This document shows, one piece after another, positions 17,093-25,909 of a stretch of 64,000 nucleotides of DNA (within the stretch, counting starts at the first letter, position 1; every line of letters begins with the position of its first letter). The DNA comes from JBFLVU01 sp037444825 (GTDB lineage Bacteria > Acidobacteriota > UBA4820 > DSQY01). Location: the NCBI GenBank assembly GCA_037444825.1, contig JBBILR010000001.1:124001-188000 (forward strand). Reading direction: 5' to 3'. A model generated the notes under the pieces. That model searched no databases. It had not been told where the DNA came from and saw nothing but the letters and a program-made list of their open reading frames with translations. A program made the position numbers and the translations under genes.

Positions 17093-18993
17093 AGAAACCC
17101 TTTTCGACCCGCCCGTCCCTGGAAGAGGTCCACCGTTCCGTGGAGGTTTCCCCGCGGGCGAACCTCCTGCGCCGCATCTTCGCCATCGCCGGTCCCGCCT
17201 ACCTCGTGAGCGTCGGCTACATGGACCCGGGGAACTGGGCCACGGACCTGGCCGCCGGCTCCCGGTACGGGTACGCCCTCCTGTGGGTGCTTCTCCTTTC
17301 CAACGCCATGGCCGTCCTTCTGCAGAGCCTCTCGGCGAGGCTCGGCATCGCCGCGGGGCTGGACCTGGCCCAAGCCTGCCGGGCGGAGTACCCCAGACCC
17401 GTCCGGTGGGTCCTCTACGTCCTCTGCGAGATGGCCATCGCCGCCTGCGACCTCGCCGAGGTGCTGGGGTCGGCCATCGCCTTGAAGCTCCTCTTCGGGC
17501 TCCCGCTCCTCTGGGGCGTCCTGCTGACGGCGGCGGACACGCTGGCCCTTCTGTTCCTCAGCCACCTGGGGATCCGAAAGCTGGAGGCCTTCATCCTGGG
17601 GATGGTGACCCTCATCGGCGGCGGCTTCCTGGTGGAGGTTCTCCTGGCCCGCCCCGAGTGGGGAGGACTCCTTCGGGGCTTCGTCCCCGGCTTCCCCGAC
17701 GCCTCGGCCCTCTTCATCGCCATCGGCATGTTGGGGGCCACGGTGATGCCCCACAACCTCTACCTCCACTCCGCCCTGGTCCAGACCCGGCGGATCGGCC
17801 CCTCCCGGGAGGAGAAGGGGCAGGCCATCCGCTGGAACACCCTCGATTCGGCGGTGGCGCTCAACGTGGCCTTCTTCGTCAACGCCGCCATCCTGGTGAT
17901 GGCGTCGGCGGTCTTCCACCGGGCGGGCTACACCGAGGTGGCCGACATCCAGGAGGCCCACCGGCTCCTGGAGCCCATCCTGGGGGCTTCCGTGGCGCCC
18001 CTGGTCTTCGCCCTGGCCCTCCTGGCGGCGGGGCAGAGCAGCACCATCACGGGGACGCTGGCGGGGCAGATCGTCATGGAGGGCTTTCTCGAGATCCGCA
18101 TCCCCCCGTGGCTCCGAAGGCTCCTCACCCGCCTGGCGGCCATCGCTCCGGCGGTGGCCACCCTGCTGCTTTTCGGGGAGGGGAAGACCGGCATCCTGCT
18201 GATCCTCTCCCAGGTGGTCCTCTCCCTCCAGTTGCCTTTCGCCGTGGTTCCCCTCGTCCGGTTCGTCTCCGACCGGAAGACCATGGGGCCCTTCACGGTG
18301 GGCCCCTGGGTCCAGCTCCTGGGCTGGGTCTCGGCCCTCACGGTGGCGGGACTCAACGGGGCCCTGGTCTTCGTGGAAAGCCGGGCCTTCTACGCGGGGG
18401 CGGGGGCGTGGGCCCTTCCGGTTCTGATTCTTCTCGGCGCCTTCCACGCGGGGCTCGTCGCCCTGTTCCTCTACGTTTCCCTGAAGCCCGTCACGGGGGT
18501 CTGTGCGGCCGTGCCGCCGGCGGGGGTCCACGCCCCGTCCCGCCCGCTGGTCCTCGAGGAGGAAGCCGTGCCGTACCGAAAGGTCGCCATCGCCCTGGAC
18601 TTCTCGGGCCGGGAGGAGGAGATCCTCCGGGAGGCCCTGCGCCTCTTCGGGGCCCACCGCCCCGAACTCTTCCTCCTCCACGTGGTGGAGAGCGCCGGTG
18701 CCCGTTTTCTCGGGAAGGAGGCGGCCGACCTGGAGAGCGAGAGGGACGCCGAACGTCTGGAGGCCTACGCCGAAGCCCTGCGAAAGAGAGGGTTCCAGGC
18801 TTCGGCCCACCTGGGGGTGGGCAAGCCCGTGCCCGAACTGCAGCGGCTCGTGGAGGAGCTGGGGCCGGACCTGGTGGTGCTGGGGGCCCACGGCCACCGT
18901 TTCTTCGGGGACCTCCTCCGCGGCTCCACCGCCGACGCCCTGCGCCACCGCGTGAAGGCCAGCGTTCTGGTGGTGGGTCCGCCCTCGGGTTGA
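17089..18993 (+). CDS. Nramp divalent-metal transporter fused to a universal stress protein domain
   Basis: A 634-residue fusion. Residues about 25-480 form an Nramp/MntH transporter with the metal-site motifs DPGNWAT (Asp46, Asn49) on helix 1 and MPHNLYLHS (Met220) on helix 6. These ligate Mn2+ or Fe2+, which is driven inward by protons. Residues about 496-634 are a cytoplasmic UspA domain: YRKVAIALDFSG at its start and the nucleotide-binding pattern GAHGHRFFGDLLRGS near its end (G-x2-G-x9-G-S type), so ATP binding is plausible. The linker is short. A USP tail on a metal transporter suggests direct regulation of uptake by nucleotide or stress state. No metal-responsive regulator gene is adjacent. 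Confidence 0.92.
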   Translation: MKKPFSTRPSLEEVHRSVEVSPRANLLRRIFAIAGPAYLVSVGYMDPGNWATDLAAGSRYGYALLWVLLLSNAMAVLLQSLSARLGIAAGLDLAQACRAEYPRPVRWVLYVLCEMAIAACDLAEVLGSAIALKLLFGLPLLWGVLLTAADTLALLFLSHLGIRKLEAFILGMVTLIGGGFLVEVLLARPEWGGLLRGFVPGFPDASALFIAIGMLGATVMPHNLYLHSALVQTRRIGPSREEKGQAIRWNTLDSAVALNVAFFVNAAILVMASAVFHRAGYTEVADIQEAHRLLEPILGASVAPLVFALALLAAGQSSTITGTLAGQIVMEGFLEIRIPPWLRRLLTRLAAIAPAVATLLLFGEGKTGILLILSQVVLSLQLPFAVVPLVRFVSDRKTMGPFTVGPWVQLLGWVSALTVAGLNGALVFVESRAFYAGAGAWALPVLILLGAFHAGLVALFLYVSLKPVTGVCAAVPPAGVHAPSRPLVLEEEAVPYRKVAIALDFSGREEEILREALRLFGAHRPELFLLHVVESAGARFLGKEAADLESERDAERLEAYAEALRKRGFQASAHLGVGKPVPELQRLVEELGPDLVVLGAHGHRFFGDLLRGSTADALRHRVKASVLVVGPPSG

Positions 18994-19024
18994 AGGAAGG
19001 GCAGGGCCCTCATCCAGCGCCGGC

Positions 19025-20146
19025 TTACTTGAACTCTCCCCCTTCAACCACCCAGACGCTGAAGGGGGCGTCCACCGGGTCCCCCTTTTCGGTGAACCGA
19101 AGGAGCCCGAAGGAGGTTTCGAAGGTCAGCCGGTGGAGGGCCTGCGAGATGGTCCGGCCGTTGAGGGGAACCCCCGCCTGGCCGATGGCCGTCAGAGCCA
19201 CCTGGGCGGCCTGGTAGCCGAAGATGGCGAAGGGGCCCGGCGGCGCCTTGAAGCGGACCTGGTAGTTCTCCAGGAAGGTCCGGGTCTTCGTTCCCGGAAA
19301 CTCGGTGAAATCGGGGTAGAAGACCACCATGGCCCCGGTGGCCGCCTCCTTTCCGGCGGCCTCGAGGAAGGGTTTGCCGAAGCAGCCGTCGCTCCCCATG
19401 AAAACCGCCAGGGACCCGTGCTGGCGCAGGGCCTTGAGGAAGGCCCCCCCCTGGTTCGCGAGCCCGCCGAAGAAGACCAGGTCGGGCTTCGCTTCCAGGC
19501 ACTTGGTGAGGGCCGGTTCCAGCGAGGGGTCGCCCCGCTTCACCTCCTCCCGGAGGAGGACCTTTCGGGCGGAGAGAAACTCGTAGTTGCGGACGAACTC
19601 GTCGGCGAGGCCGCGGCCGTAGTCGCTGTTGTCGTGGATCACCGCCGCCGTCCGCTGGGGGTAGTTCTTGACGAGCCACACGGCGGCGGCCCGGCCCTGG
19701 AAGTCGTCCCGCCCGCAGACGCGGAAGACGTGGTCCATCCCCGATTCGGTCAGGCGGGGGGTCGTGGAGGTGGGCGAAATCATGACCACGTCGTTGTCCT
19801 GGTAGGTCTTGGCCGCCGCCAGCGAACAGCCGGAGTCCACGTGGCCGATGACCACCAGGGGTTTCTTCCGGCTCAAAAAAAAGGCCGCCTCCTTGGCCTT
19901 GATCGGGTCGTTCCCGTCGTCCACCGGGACGAGGGTGATCTTTCGGCCGAGGACGCCCCCCTTGGCGTTCCACTCCTCCACCGCCAGGGTGACGCCGTTC
20001 AGCACGTCCTGGCCCAGGGTGGCCTGCTCCCCGCTCAGGGGACCGGCCACGCCCAGCCGGATCTCCTGCATGGAGGCGCAGGAAGCCCACCAGCCCATGC
20101 AGGCCAACGCGATGAGACCCAAGGCTCCGCGCACGAACCGCCTCAT
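19025..20146 (-). CDS. Branched-chain amino acid-type ABC substrate-binding protein
   Basis: A 373-residue periplasmic-binding protein of the Leu/Ile/Val type I fold: IRLGVAGPLSGEQATLGQDVLNGVTLAVEEWNAKGG at the start, then GHVDSGCSLAAAKTYQDNDVVMISPTST, a typical ligand-lobe segment. The N-terminal signal peptide ends near WWASC; the cysteine may be lipidated, though the -3 residue is not the usual leucine. No LivHMGF permease or ATPase lies nearby, so this is an orphan that either uses distant transport components or senses a ligand. It follows priA on the same strand after 91 bases that contain a candidate promoter. Confidence 0.87.
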   Translation of the reverse strand: MRRFVRGALGLIALACMGWWASCASMQEIRLGVAGPLSGEQATLGQDVLNGVTLAVEEWNAKGGVLGRKITLVPVDDGNDPIKAKEAAFFLSRKKPLVVIGHVDSGCSLAAAKTYQDNDVVMISPTSTTPRLTESGMDHVFRVCGRDDFQGRAAAVWLVKNYPQRTAAVIHDNSDYGRGLADEFVRNYEFLSARKVLLREEVKRGDPSLEPALTKCLEAKPDLVFFGGLANQGGAFLKALRQHGSLAVFMGSDGCFGKPFLEAAGKEAATGAMVVFYPDFTEFPGTKTRTFLENYQVRFKAPPGPFAIFGYQAAQVALTAIGQAGVPLNGRTISQALHRLTFETSFGLLRFTEKGDPVDAPFSVWVVEGGEFK

Positions 20147-20172
20147 GGCTTTGGCCCTCCCTTCTTGAAGGA

Positions 20173-20201
20173 AATATAGGGCCCGTAAGGCCTCTCGTCG
20201 A
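20173..20201 (-). promoter_or_regulatory. Candidate promoter of the binding-protein gene
   Basis: On the minus strand, TCGACG, 17 bases, TATATT, about 26 bases before the start of the binding-protein gene. It lies in the gap after priA. The -10 differs from consensus at one position and the -35 at two. Confidence 0.45.
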
Positions 20202-20237
20202 GAAGGGCCACGGGGTTCCAGAGGAGGGGAGGGGGGG

Positions 20238-22658
20238 TCAGAGGAGGTTGTAGGGGTCCACCTCCACGAGGCACTCGTGGGGCACCCTTCGCTCCAGGCC
20301 CCGGGAGAGGATCTCCTCCAGGAAGGCGCGGAGCCGGTTCCGCCGGGGGGCCCGCAACAGGACGTGGCGCCGGTACCTCCCTTCCAGCTTGGGAAGGGGG
20401 GCGTCCACGGGGCCGAAGCAGCGGAGGCCCCTCTCTCCGGCGAGCCGGACCAGGCGGGACACCTCGGCGGAGAGAAGGTCCAGGCGGGCCGGGTCTTTGG
20501 CCCGAATCTCGATGCGGGCCAGGGCCTCCACCGGCGGATAGCCCATGGCCTTTCGGTAGCGGATGTCCCGGGAGAAGAAGGCGCGGTAGTCGTGGCCCAG
20601 GGAGGCCGCCACGGCGTAATGCTCGGGGTGGTAGCTCTGGAGGATCACCCGGCCGGCCTTGGCGCCCCTCCCCGCCCGCCCCGCGGCCTGGGTCACGAGT
20701 TGGAAGACCCGCTCGGCGGCCCGGAAGTCGGGCATGCCCAGGATGAAGTCCGCCGAGAGGACCGCCGCCAGCGTGACGTTGGGCACGTCGTGGCCCTTGG
20801 CCACCAGCTGCGTCCCCACGAGGATGTCGATGCGGCCCCGCTCGAAGTCGCTCCAGAGCCGCTCGAACTGCGCCGGGGTCCGGATCTCCTCCCGGTCGAG
20901 TCGGGCCACCCGGCGGCCCGGGAAGGCCTGGGCCAGAACCTCCTCCACCTTCTCGGTGCCCTCCCCCAAGAACTGAAGGACCTCCCCGCCGCAGGAGGGG
21001 CAGAGGGCCGGGACCTCGCTCCGGTGGCCGCAGTAGTGGCACTTGAGCCCCCCCCACTTGCGGTGGAAGGTGAGGGCCACGGAACAGTGGGGGCACTCCA
21101 CGGTCTTCCCGCACTCCCGGCAGAGAAGAAAGGTGGCGAAGCCCAGGCGGTTTCGGAGGACCACCGCCTGCTCACCCCGGGCCAGGGTCTCCTCCAGGGC
21201 CGTGAGGAGCCTCCGCGAGGCGGTGGTCCTCTCCCCCACGGCGCGGAACTCCTCCCGCATGTCCACCGCCTCCACCGGCGGCAGGGAGGCCCCCCCCGCC
21301 CGTTCGGGAAGCTCCAGAAGGGTGTACTTCCCCCCCTCCGTGGCGTTGTAGAAGGATTCCACCGAGGGGGTGGCGGAGCCGAGGATCACCGGGATCCCCA
21401 ACAGGCGGCCCCTCACCACCGCCATGTCCCGGGCGTGGAAACGGGGGAAGTCCTGCTGCTTGTAGCTTCCGTCGTGCTCCTCGTCCACCACGATGAGCCG
21501 CAGGCCGTCCAGGGGCGCGAAGAGGGCCGATCGGGGGCCGATGACCAGGCGCGCCTCCCCGCGCCGAACCCTGCGCCACTGGCGAACCCGCTCCACGTCG
21601 GTCATGGAGGAGTGGAGGATGGCCACGTCGCTGCCGAAGCGCCGGAGGAGCCGGCGGGCCAGCAGGGAGGTCAGGGAGATCTCCGGCACCAGGTAGAGGG
21701 CCGTCCCTCCGAGGCACAAGGCCTCCCCCATGAGACGGAGAAAGACCTCGGTCTTTCCCGAGCCGGTGACGCCGAAGAGGAGGAAGGTCCGGTGGCGGGG
21801 TTCGGAAAGGGGGCCCGACACGGCGTCCACCGCCGCCTCCTGGCCCTCGGTGAGGCGGTGGGGGGAGGGTTCCGGGGGAATCCGGGGGGGAAGGAGGTCG
21901 AAGATCTCCACCCAGCCCTCCTCGGCCATCTCGCTGAAGACGTGTTGGGGCACCCGGGCGGTCCGCGCCGCCTCCCTCAGGAGCGGGAACCCCATCGCCT
22001 CCGCCCGGAGCAGGGCCTGGAGGGCCTTGCGCCGAGGTGCGGGAAGGGAAGGGTCCCGGGCCAGCGCTTCGGCCTCCTCACGGGGCAGGAGAAGGGCCAC
22101 CCGGTCCCTGGGAGCGTACCGCCTCCGGGCTTTCCAGAGGGTCTCCTCCACCACGACCCCCTCCTCCACCGCCTCCCAGAGTAAGGGCAGGAGGTCGGCC
22201 CCGAGCTTTTCCGCGAGGCTCTGGGCCGAGAGGGTCCCCTCGGCCAGGGCCTCGCGAAGCGGGGAAAAGCGGTCCGGAGAGCCGGTCGGCGCCCCTTCCA
22301 CCAGGCGGTACCGGGCCCTGGGGGAGGGGTCCAGGGCCGAAGGGTAGGCGCAGCGCAGAACCGCCCCCCAGGAGACGAGGTAGTAATCGGCCACCCACCG
22401 GGTGAAGGCGAGGATTTCCGGCGGGAGAAGGGGGACGCGGTCCAGCACCTCCTCCGCCGTCTTGACCTGGCCCTCCTCCAAGGCTTCCCCTTCGCCCACC
22501 ACCCACCCCACGAGGCGCCGCCCGGCGAAGGGAACCCGCACGCGGCAACCCGGAGCGGCGTCGGGACCGCCCTCCGGGAGGGCGTAGGTGAAGGTCTTGC
22601 GCGGCGGCAAGGGAAGGGCCACCTGGACCAGACGGGGTTGAGCTTCGCCGGCGCTCAC
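20238..22658 (-). CDS. priA: Primosomal replication protein N' (helicase PriA)
   Basis: An 806-residue superfamily 2 DNA helicase that restarts stalled replication forks. It has an N-terminal 3'-DNA-end binding domain, Walker A GVTGSGKTEV (residues about 299-308), and the DEEH box in VVDEEHDGSYKQQDFPRF. The eight-cysteine zinc region is present (CRECGKTVECPHC, CHYCGH, CPSCGG), followed by the motif VI segment QAAGRAGRG. Length fits large PriA proteins. The GTG at 22658 overlaps the stop of lpxK (GTGA); the longer upstream reading frame is only the lpxK shadow. The placement with lpxK is probably transcriptional convenience. Confidence 0.95.
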   Translation of the reverse strand: MSAGEAQPRLVQVALPLPPRKTFTYALPEGGPDAAPGCRVRVPFAGRRLVGWVVGEGEALEEGQVKTAEEVLDRVPLLPPEILAFTRWVADYYLVSWGAVLRCAYPSALDPSPRARYRLVEGAPTGSPDRFSPLREALAEGTLSAQSLAEKLGADLLPLLWEAVEEGVVVEETLWKARRRYAPRDRVALLLPREEAEALARDPSLPAPRRKALQALLRAEAMGFPLLREAARTARVPQHVFSEMAEEGWVEIFDLLPPRIPPEPSPHRLTEGQEAAVDAVSGPLSEPRHRTFLLFGVTGSGKTEVFLRLMGEALCLGGTALYLVPEISLTSLLARRLLRRFGSDVAILHSSMTDVERVRQWRRVRRGEARLVIGPRSALFAPLDGLRLIVVDEEHDGSYKQQDFPRFHARDMAVVRGRLLGIPVILGSATPSVESFYNATEGGKYTLLELPERAGGASLPPVEAVDMREEFRAVGERTTASRRLLTALEETLARGEQAVVLRNRLGFATFLLCRECGKTVECPHCSVALTFHRKWGGLKCHYCGHRSEVPALCPSCGGEVLQFLGEGTEKVEEVLAQAFPGRRVARLDREEIRTPAQFERLWSDFERGRIDILVGTQLVAKGHDVPNVTLAAVLSADFILGMPDFRAAERVFQLVTQAAGRAGRGAKAGRVILQSYHPEHYAVAASLGHDYRAFFSRDIRYRKAMGYPPVEALARIEIRAKDPARLDLLSAEVSRLVRLAGERGLRCFGPVDAPLPKLEGRYRRHVLLRAPRRNRLRAFLEEILSRGLERRVPHECLVEVDPYNLL

Positions 22659-23695
22659 GGCCTTGCTCTCCGGAGGGCGGCTTCCAAGAGGCCGGGGAGA
22701 AGATGGGAAGGATCTTCGAAACACGCCTCCAGGCGGGGCCAGACGAGGGGCGCCTCGAAGGACCAGCCGGGGGCCCACTTCACGGCGTCCTTCTCGGTGG
22801 TGAGGACCGCCTCGGCCCCGGCCTCCCGGATGGCTCTCCCCAGGGCCGCGCGGCGCTCCGGCGTGGGAAAGGCGTGGTCGGGAAAGGACAGAAAGCGGAG
22901 GGGAGAGAGTCCCTCCTGTTCCATATCCCTCCGAAAGCGGGCGGGGTTCCCCACCCCGGCGAAGGCCACCACGGGTCTTCCCGTCAGCTCCCTCCAGGAA
23001 AGGCCCGGAGGCATGGACAGCGAGGGCTCTTCCGCCCAGCGGAAACGGACGCCGAGCACGGGCTTGCCGCGGGCGAAGGGGAGCAGGACCTCGGGAATTC
23101 CTTCCCCCCCGCATAGCAGGATCGCATGGGCTCGGGTTGTCCCTTCAAGCGGCTCTCGAAGCCTCCCCGCCGGAGGAGGCCGAAGGTCCTCCGGGCGGCG
23201 GCCATCCACCAGAAGGAGGTCCAGGTCCCGCCCCACCCGCCGGTGCTGGAAGCCGTCGTCGAGAAGAAAGACGGTGGGACCGTCGGAGAGGAGCAACGCG
23301 GCGCCCTCCTCCCGCCGTCCGGCCACGGCCGCCGGGAGGCGGGGCTGCGCCCGAAGGTACAGAAGGGCTTCCTCCCCCACCTCCTCGGCGGCGCTGTCGG
23401 GAAGGACGCGGAGGGGGCCCCGGGTGCGCCGGCCGTAGCCCCGGAGGAGAACCGCCGGACGTTCCCCCATCTCGCCAAGGAGCCGGGCCAGCGCCAGGGT
23501 CACGGGGGTCTTTCCCGTCCCGCCGAAGGTCAGGTTGCCCACCGAGACCACGGGCAGGGGCAGCCGGAGGGCCTTTCGCCGCCGCCTCTCGAGCAGAAAG
23601 GCGCTTCCCCGAAGGTACAGCCTGCCGAGGGGCTCCAAGGCCCTGGTCCAGAGAGGCGCTTGCTTCGCGGAGGGCCCCGCCCCGTCCCGTTCCAT
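22655..23695 (-). CDS. lpxK: Tetraacyldisaccharide 4'-kinase (lipid A biosynthesis)
   Basis: A 346-residue inner-membrane-associated P-loop kinase that phosphorylates the 4' position of the lipid A disaccharide precursor. The Walker A GGTGKTPVTLALARLL is near residue 56, and DDGFQHRRVGRDLDLLLVD is the family hallmark catalytic segment. LRGYGR and TTEKDAVKW are also conserved. The ATG at 23695 was preferred over a TTG 36 bases further upstream, because a promoter-like -10 sits seven bases before the ATG and would exclude the TTG. Its presence shows that the organism makes lipid A and so has a true outer membrane. Confidence 0.93.
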   Translation of the reverse strand: MERDGAGPSAKQAPLWTRALEPLGRLYLRGSAFLLERRRRKALRLPLPVVSVGNLTFGGTGKTPVTLALARLLGEMGERPAVLLRGYGRRTRGPLRVLPDSAAEEVGEEALLYLRAQPRLPAAVAGRREEGAALLLSDGPTVFLLDDGFQHRRVGRDLDLLLVDGRRPEDLRPPPAGRLREPLEGTTRAHAILLCGGEGIPEVLLPFARGKPVLGVRFRWAEEPSLSMPPGLSWRELTGRPVVAFAGVGNPARFRRDMEQEGLSPLRFLSFPDHAFPTPERRAALGRAIREAGAEAVLTTEKDAVKWAPGWSFEAPLVWPRLEACFEDPSHLLPGLLEAALRRARP

Positions 23696-23702
23696 GGCGT
23701 CG

Positions 23703-23731
23703 AGGATACCCCACCACGGGGTCCATTCCAA
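23703..23731 (-). promoter_or_regulatory. Candidate promoter, leaderless start of lpxK
   Basis: On the minus strand, TTGGAA, 17 bases, TATCCT, then seven bases to the lpxK ATG. There is no ribosome binding site in the gap. The same -10 sequence and the same seven-base distance occur at the kinase gene (15363). Confidence 0.42.
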
Positions 23732-23786
23732 GCGTGGCGGGCCTTTTCAGCCCCTCCGGCGGCGGCGGAGGCCCTTCCGGCCTGCC

Positions 23787-24803
23787 TTACATCCCCAGAA
23801 AACGGGCGTAGAGGGCACGGGCGCGGGAGGGATCGTCGGTCTTCTGGACGAGGGCCCGGCCGTCGGCGTAGAGGGTGACGGGGTGGCCCTCCCATTCGGT
23901 CTGCAGGAGATACGGGTTGCGGAAGACGGGGCCGAGGAGCTTGAGACGCGCTTCCAGGGCTTCGAGGTCCAGGCGGGTTCCCCGGGGGGCCAGAACCATG
24001 ACCCCGTCCCGTCCGCAAAGGCGGTGGGTCCGGCTGGTTCCCCGCTCCTCGAGGAAGTCGAGGCGGCCCTCGCCACAGCAGGGGCAGCCGAGACGCCGGG
24101 GGGCTTCCACCCGGGAGAGGGCGCCCTCCAGGAGATCCAGGGTGAGGATGCCGCGGAGGCAGAGGTCTTCCCGACCGGCGAGGATCTTGAGAGCCTCGGC
24201 GGCCTGCAGGGAAGCCACGGCGGTGGCGGCGGGGCCGAGGATCCCCGAAGTCTCGCAGGTGGGGGCGCTGCCGGGCGGGGGCGGATCGGGAAAGAAACAG
24301 CGCAGGCAGGGCCCTTCGCCGGGGAAGAGCGCGGCCACGCTTCCGTAGGTGGAGACGGCGCCCGCGTAAATCCAGGGTTTCCGGGCTTCCACGGCGGCGT
24401 CGTTCAAGAGGTAGCGGGTCTCGAAGTTGTCCGTTCCGTCGAGGACGACGTCCGCCCGGCGAAAGAGGTCCCGGGCGAGGTCGGGGTCCAAATCGGCGGA
24501 GAGCGCCTCCACCCGCAGGCCGGGGCGGATCTCCTGGAGGCGCCGCGCCGCGGCCACGGCCTTGGGGAGGCGTTCCTCGGCGTCCCTCCAGGCGAAGAGG
24601 ACCTGGCGCTGGAGGTTGCCGAACTCCACGTGGTCTCGGTCCACCAGGAGGAGGCTGCCGACGCCGGCCCTCGCCAACAGCGCCGAGGAGGCGCAACCGA
24701 GGGCACCCACCCCCACCACCGCCGCCGCGGATGCGCCGATGCGCGCCTGCCCCGCCTCCCCCACCCAGGGGAGGGCCGCCTGCCGCGCGTAGAGGTCCTT
24801 CAC
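23787..24803 (-). CDS. ThiF/MoeB/HesA-family adenylyltransferase
   Basis: A 338-residue E1-like enzyme that adenylates the C-terminal glycine of a ubiquitin-like sulphur carrier (ThiS, MoaD or similar). The ATP-binding Rossmann motif is GVGALGCASSALLARAG (near residue 30). DRDHVEFGNLQRQVLF is the substrate-binding loop, and the zinc pairs are PCLRC and CPCC. TCETSGILGP holds the position of the catalytic cysteine region. The last 80 or so residues form an extra domain not found in E. coli MoeB. The GTG start overlaps the rodA stop. Whether it serves thiamin, molybdopterin or another thiolation route is unknown; no partner carrier gene is adjacent. Confidence 0.88.
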   Translation of the reverse strand: MKDLYARQAALPWVGEAGQARIGASAAAVVGVGALGCASSALLARAGVGSLLLVDRDHVEFGNLQRQVLFAWRDAEERLPKAVAAARRLQEIRPGLRVEALSADLDPDLARDLFRRADVVLDGTDNFETRYLLNDAAVEARKPWIYAGAVSTYGSVAALFPGEGPCLRCFFPDPPPPGSAPTCETSGILGPAATAVASLQAAEALKILAGREDLCLRGILTLDLLEGALSRVEAPRRLGCPCCGEGRLDFLEERGTSRTHRLCGRDGVMVLAPRGTRLDLEALEARLKLLGPVFRNPYLLQTEWEGHPVTLYADGRALVQKTDDPSRARALYARFLGM

Positions 24804-25906
24804 GAGAGGTACCTCCGGGAGCGCACGTTGCCGGCCAGCCCCACGAGGAAGGAGGTGCTGATCAGGAAGGAGCCCCCGTAGGAGAGAAAGGGGAGGGGGA
24901 TCCCCGTGGTGGGCAGAAGCCCCAGCACCATCCCCACGTTGACGAGGAGGTGGTAGAGCAGGAGCGCGAAGACCGCCAGCACCAGGAACCGGCCCTCGGG
25001 GTCCCTGGCCAGGCGGAGGGTGGAGAGGAAACGGCCGAGCAGGACCAGAAAGGCGCCCAGCACGGCGACGCTGCCCATAAAGCCCGTCTCCTCGCCGACC
25101 ACCCCGAAAATGAAGTCTGTGTGGGGGGCCGGGAGGAAGTTCATCCGGTTCTGGGTCCCCGAGTAGAGGCCCTTTCCCCAGAGTTCCCCGGAACCCACGG
25201 CGATGCGGGCCTGGGCCACCTGGTAGCCGGCCCCCCGGGGGTCGTGGGCGGGGTCCAGAAAGGTCAGGATCCGGTCCTTCTGGTAGGGCTTGAGAAAGGT
25301 GAACCAGCCCAGGGCGAAGAGGAGAAGAATCCCCACCAGGAAGAGGCCGCCCCACTTGAGAAGGCGGGCCAGGGGAAACCGGGCGAAGTAAAGAACGGCG
25401 GCCGCGATGGGCAGAAAGGTCGTGGACGTGCCGAAGTCCGGCTGGAGGAGGGTCAGGGTCATGGGAAGGGCGATGAGGGCCCACAACAGGGCCACCTGCC
25501 GCCCCTCGAGCCCCTTGTCGGGCAGGTCCCGGATGACGGTGGCGCAGGCCAGGGCCGCGGCGGCCTTGGCCAGCTCGGAGGGCTGAAAGCCGATGGGGCC
25601 CAGGTAGAGCCAGGAGCGGGAGCCGGCGATGGTCCGTCCCGCCACCAGGACCGCCAGCAGGGCGGCGAGGCTTCCGGCGTACAGCAGGTAGCCGTATTCG
25701 AACCAGATGGAATAGGGGATGAGGGAGGCCAGGGCGAAGACCGCCAGGGCGATGCCGGCGTAGAGGAGTTGGCGCTCCCCCAGGGCGGCGTAGCGGGTGC
25801 CGAAGGTGGCCGAGCGGACCATGAGGGTTCCGAAGACCACGAGGAGCACCACCACCGCGGTGGTCACCCGGTCCCCGAGAAAGAAGCGCTCCAGCGTCTC
25901 TCGCAC
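24800..25906 (-). CDS. rodA: Rod shape-determining peptidoglycan glycosyltransferase RodA
   Basis: A 368-residue SEDS-family membrane protein with about ten helices. It polymerises glycan strands from lipid II during elongation, in complex with PBP2. Conserved landmarks are GSRSWLYLGPIGFQPSELAK (the SEDS signature with the essential acidic region downstream), SGELWGKGLYSGTQ, and LPAPHTDFIFGVVGEETGF near residue 260. Length and topology match RodA rather than FtsW. The GTG start lies three bases after the PBP2 stop, so it is co-transcribed with its partner transpeptidase. Confidence 0.95.
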   Translation of the reverse strand: MRETLERFFLGDRVTTAVVVLLVVFGTLMVRSATFGTRYAALGERQLLYAGIALAVFALASLIPYSIWFEYGYLLYAGSLAALLAVLVAGRTIAGSRSWLYLGPIGFQPSELAKAAAALACATVIRDLPDKGLEGRQVALLWALIALPMTLTLLQPDFGTSTTFLPIAAAVLYFARFPLARLLKWGGLFLVGILLLFALGWFTFLKPYQKDRILTFLDPAHDPRGAGYQVAQARIAVGSGELWGKGLYSGTQNRMNFLPAPHTDFIFGVVGEETGFMGSVAVLGAFLVLLGRFLSTLRLARDPEGRFLVLAVFALLLYHLLVNVGMVLGLLPTTGIPLPFLSYGGSFLISTSFLVGLAGNVRSRRYLS

Positions 25907-25909
25907 CGC

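Noticed and set aside
23709..23786. Hairpin CCTCCG...CGGAGG after the ThiF gene as a terminator
   Set aside because: No T-run follows on the minus strand, and stems of this kind arise easily in GC-rich DNA.
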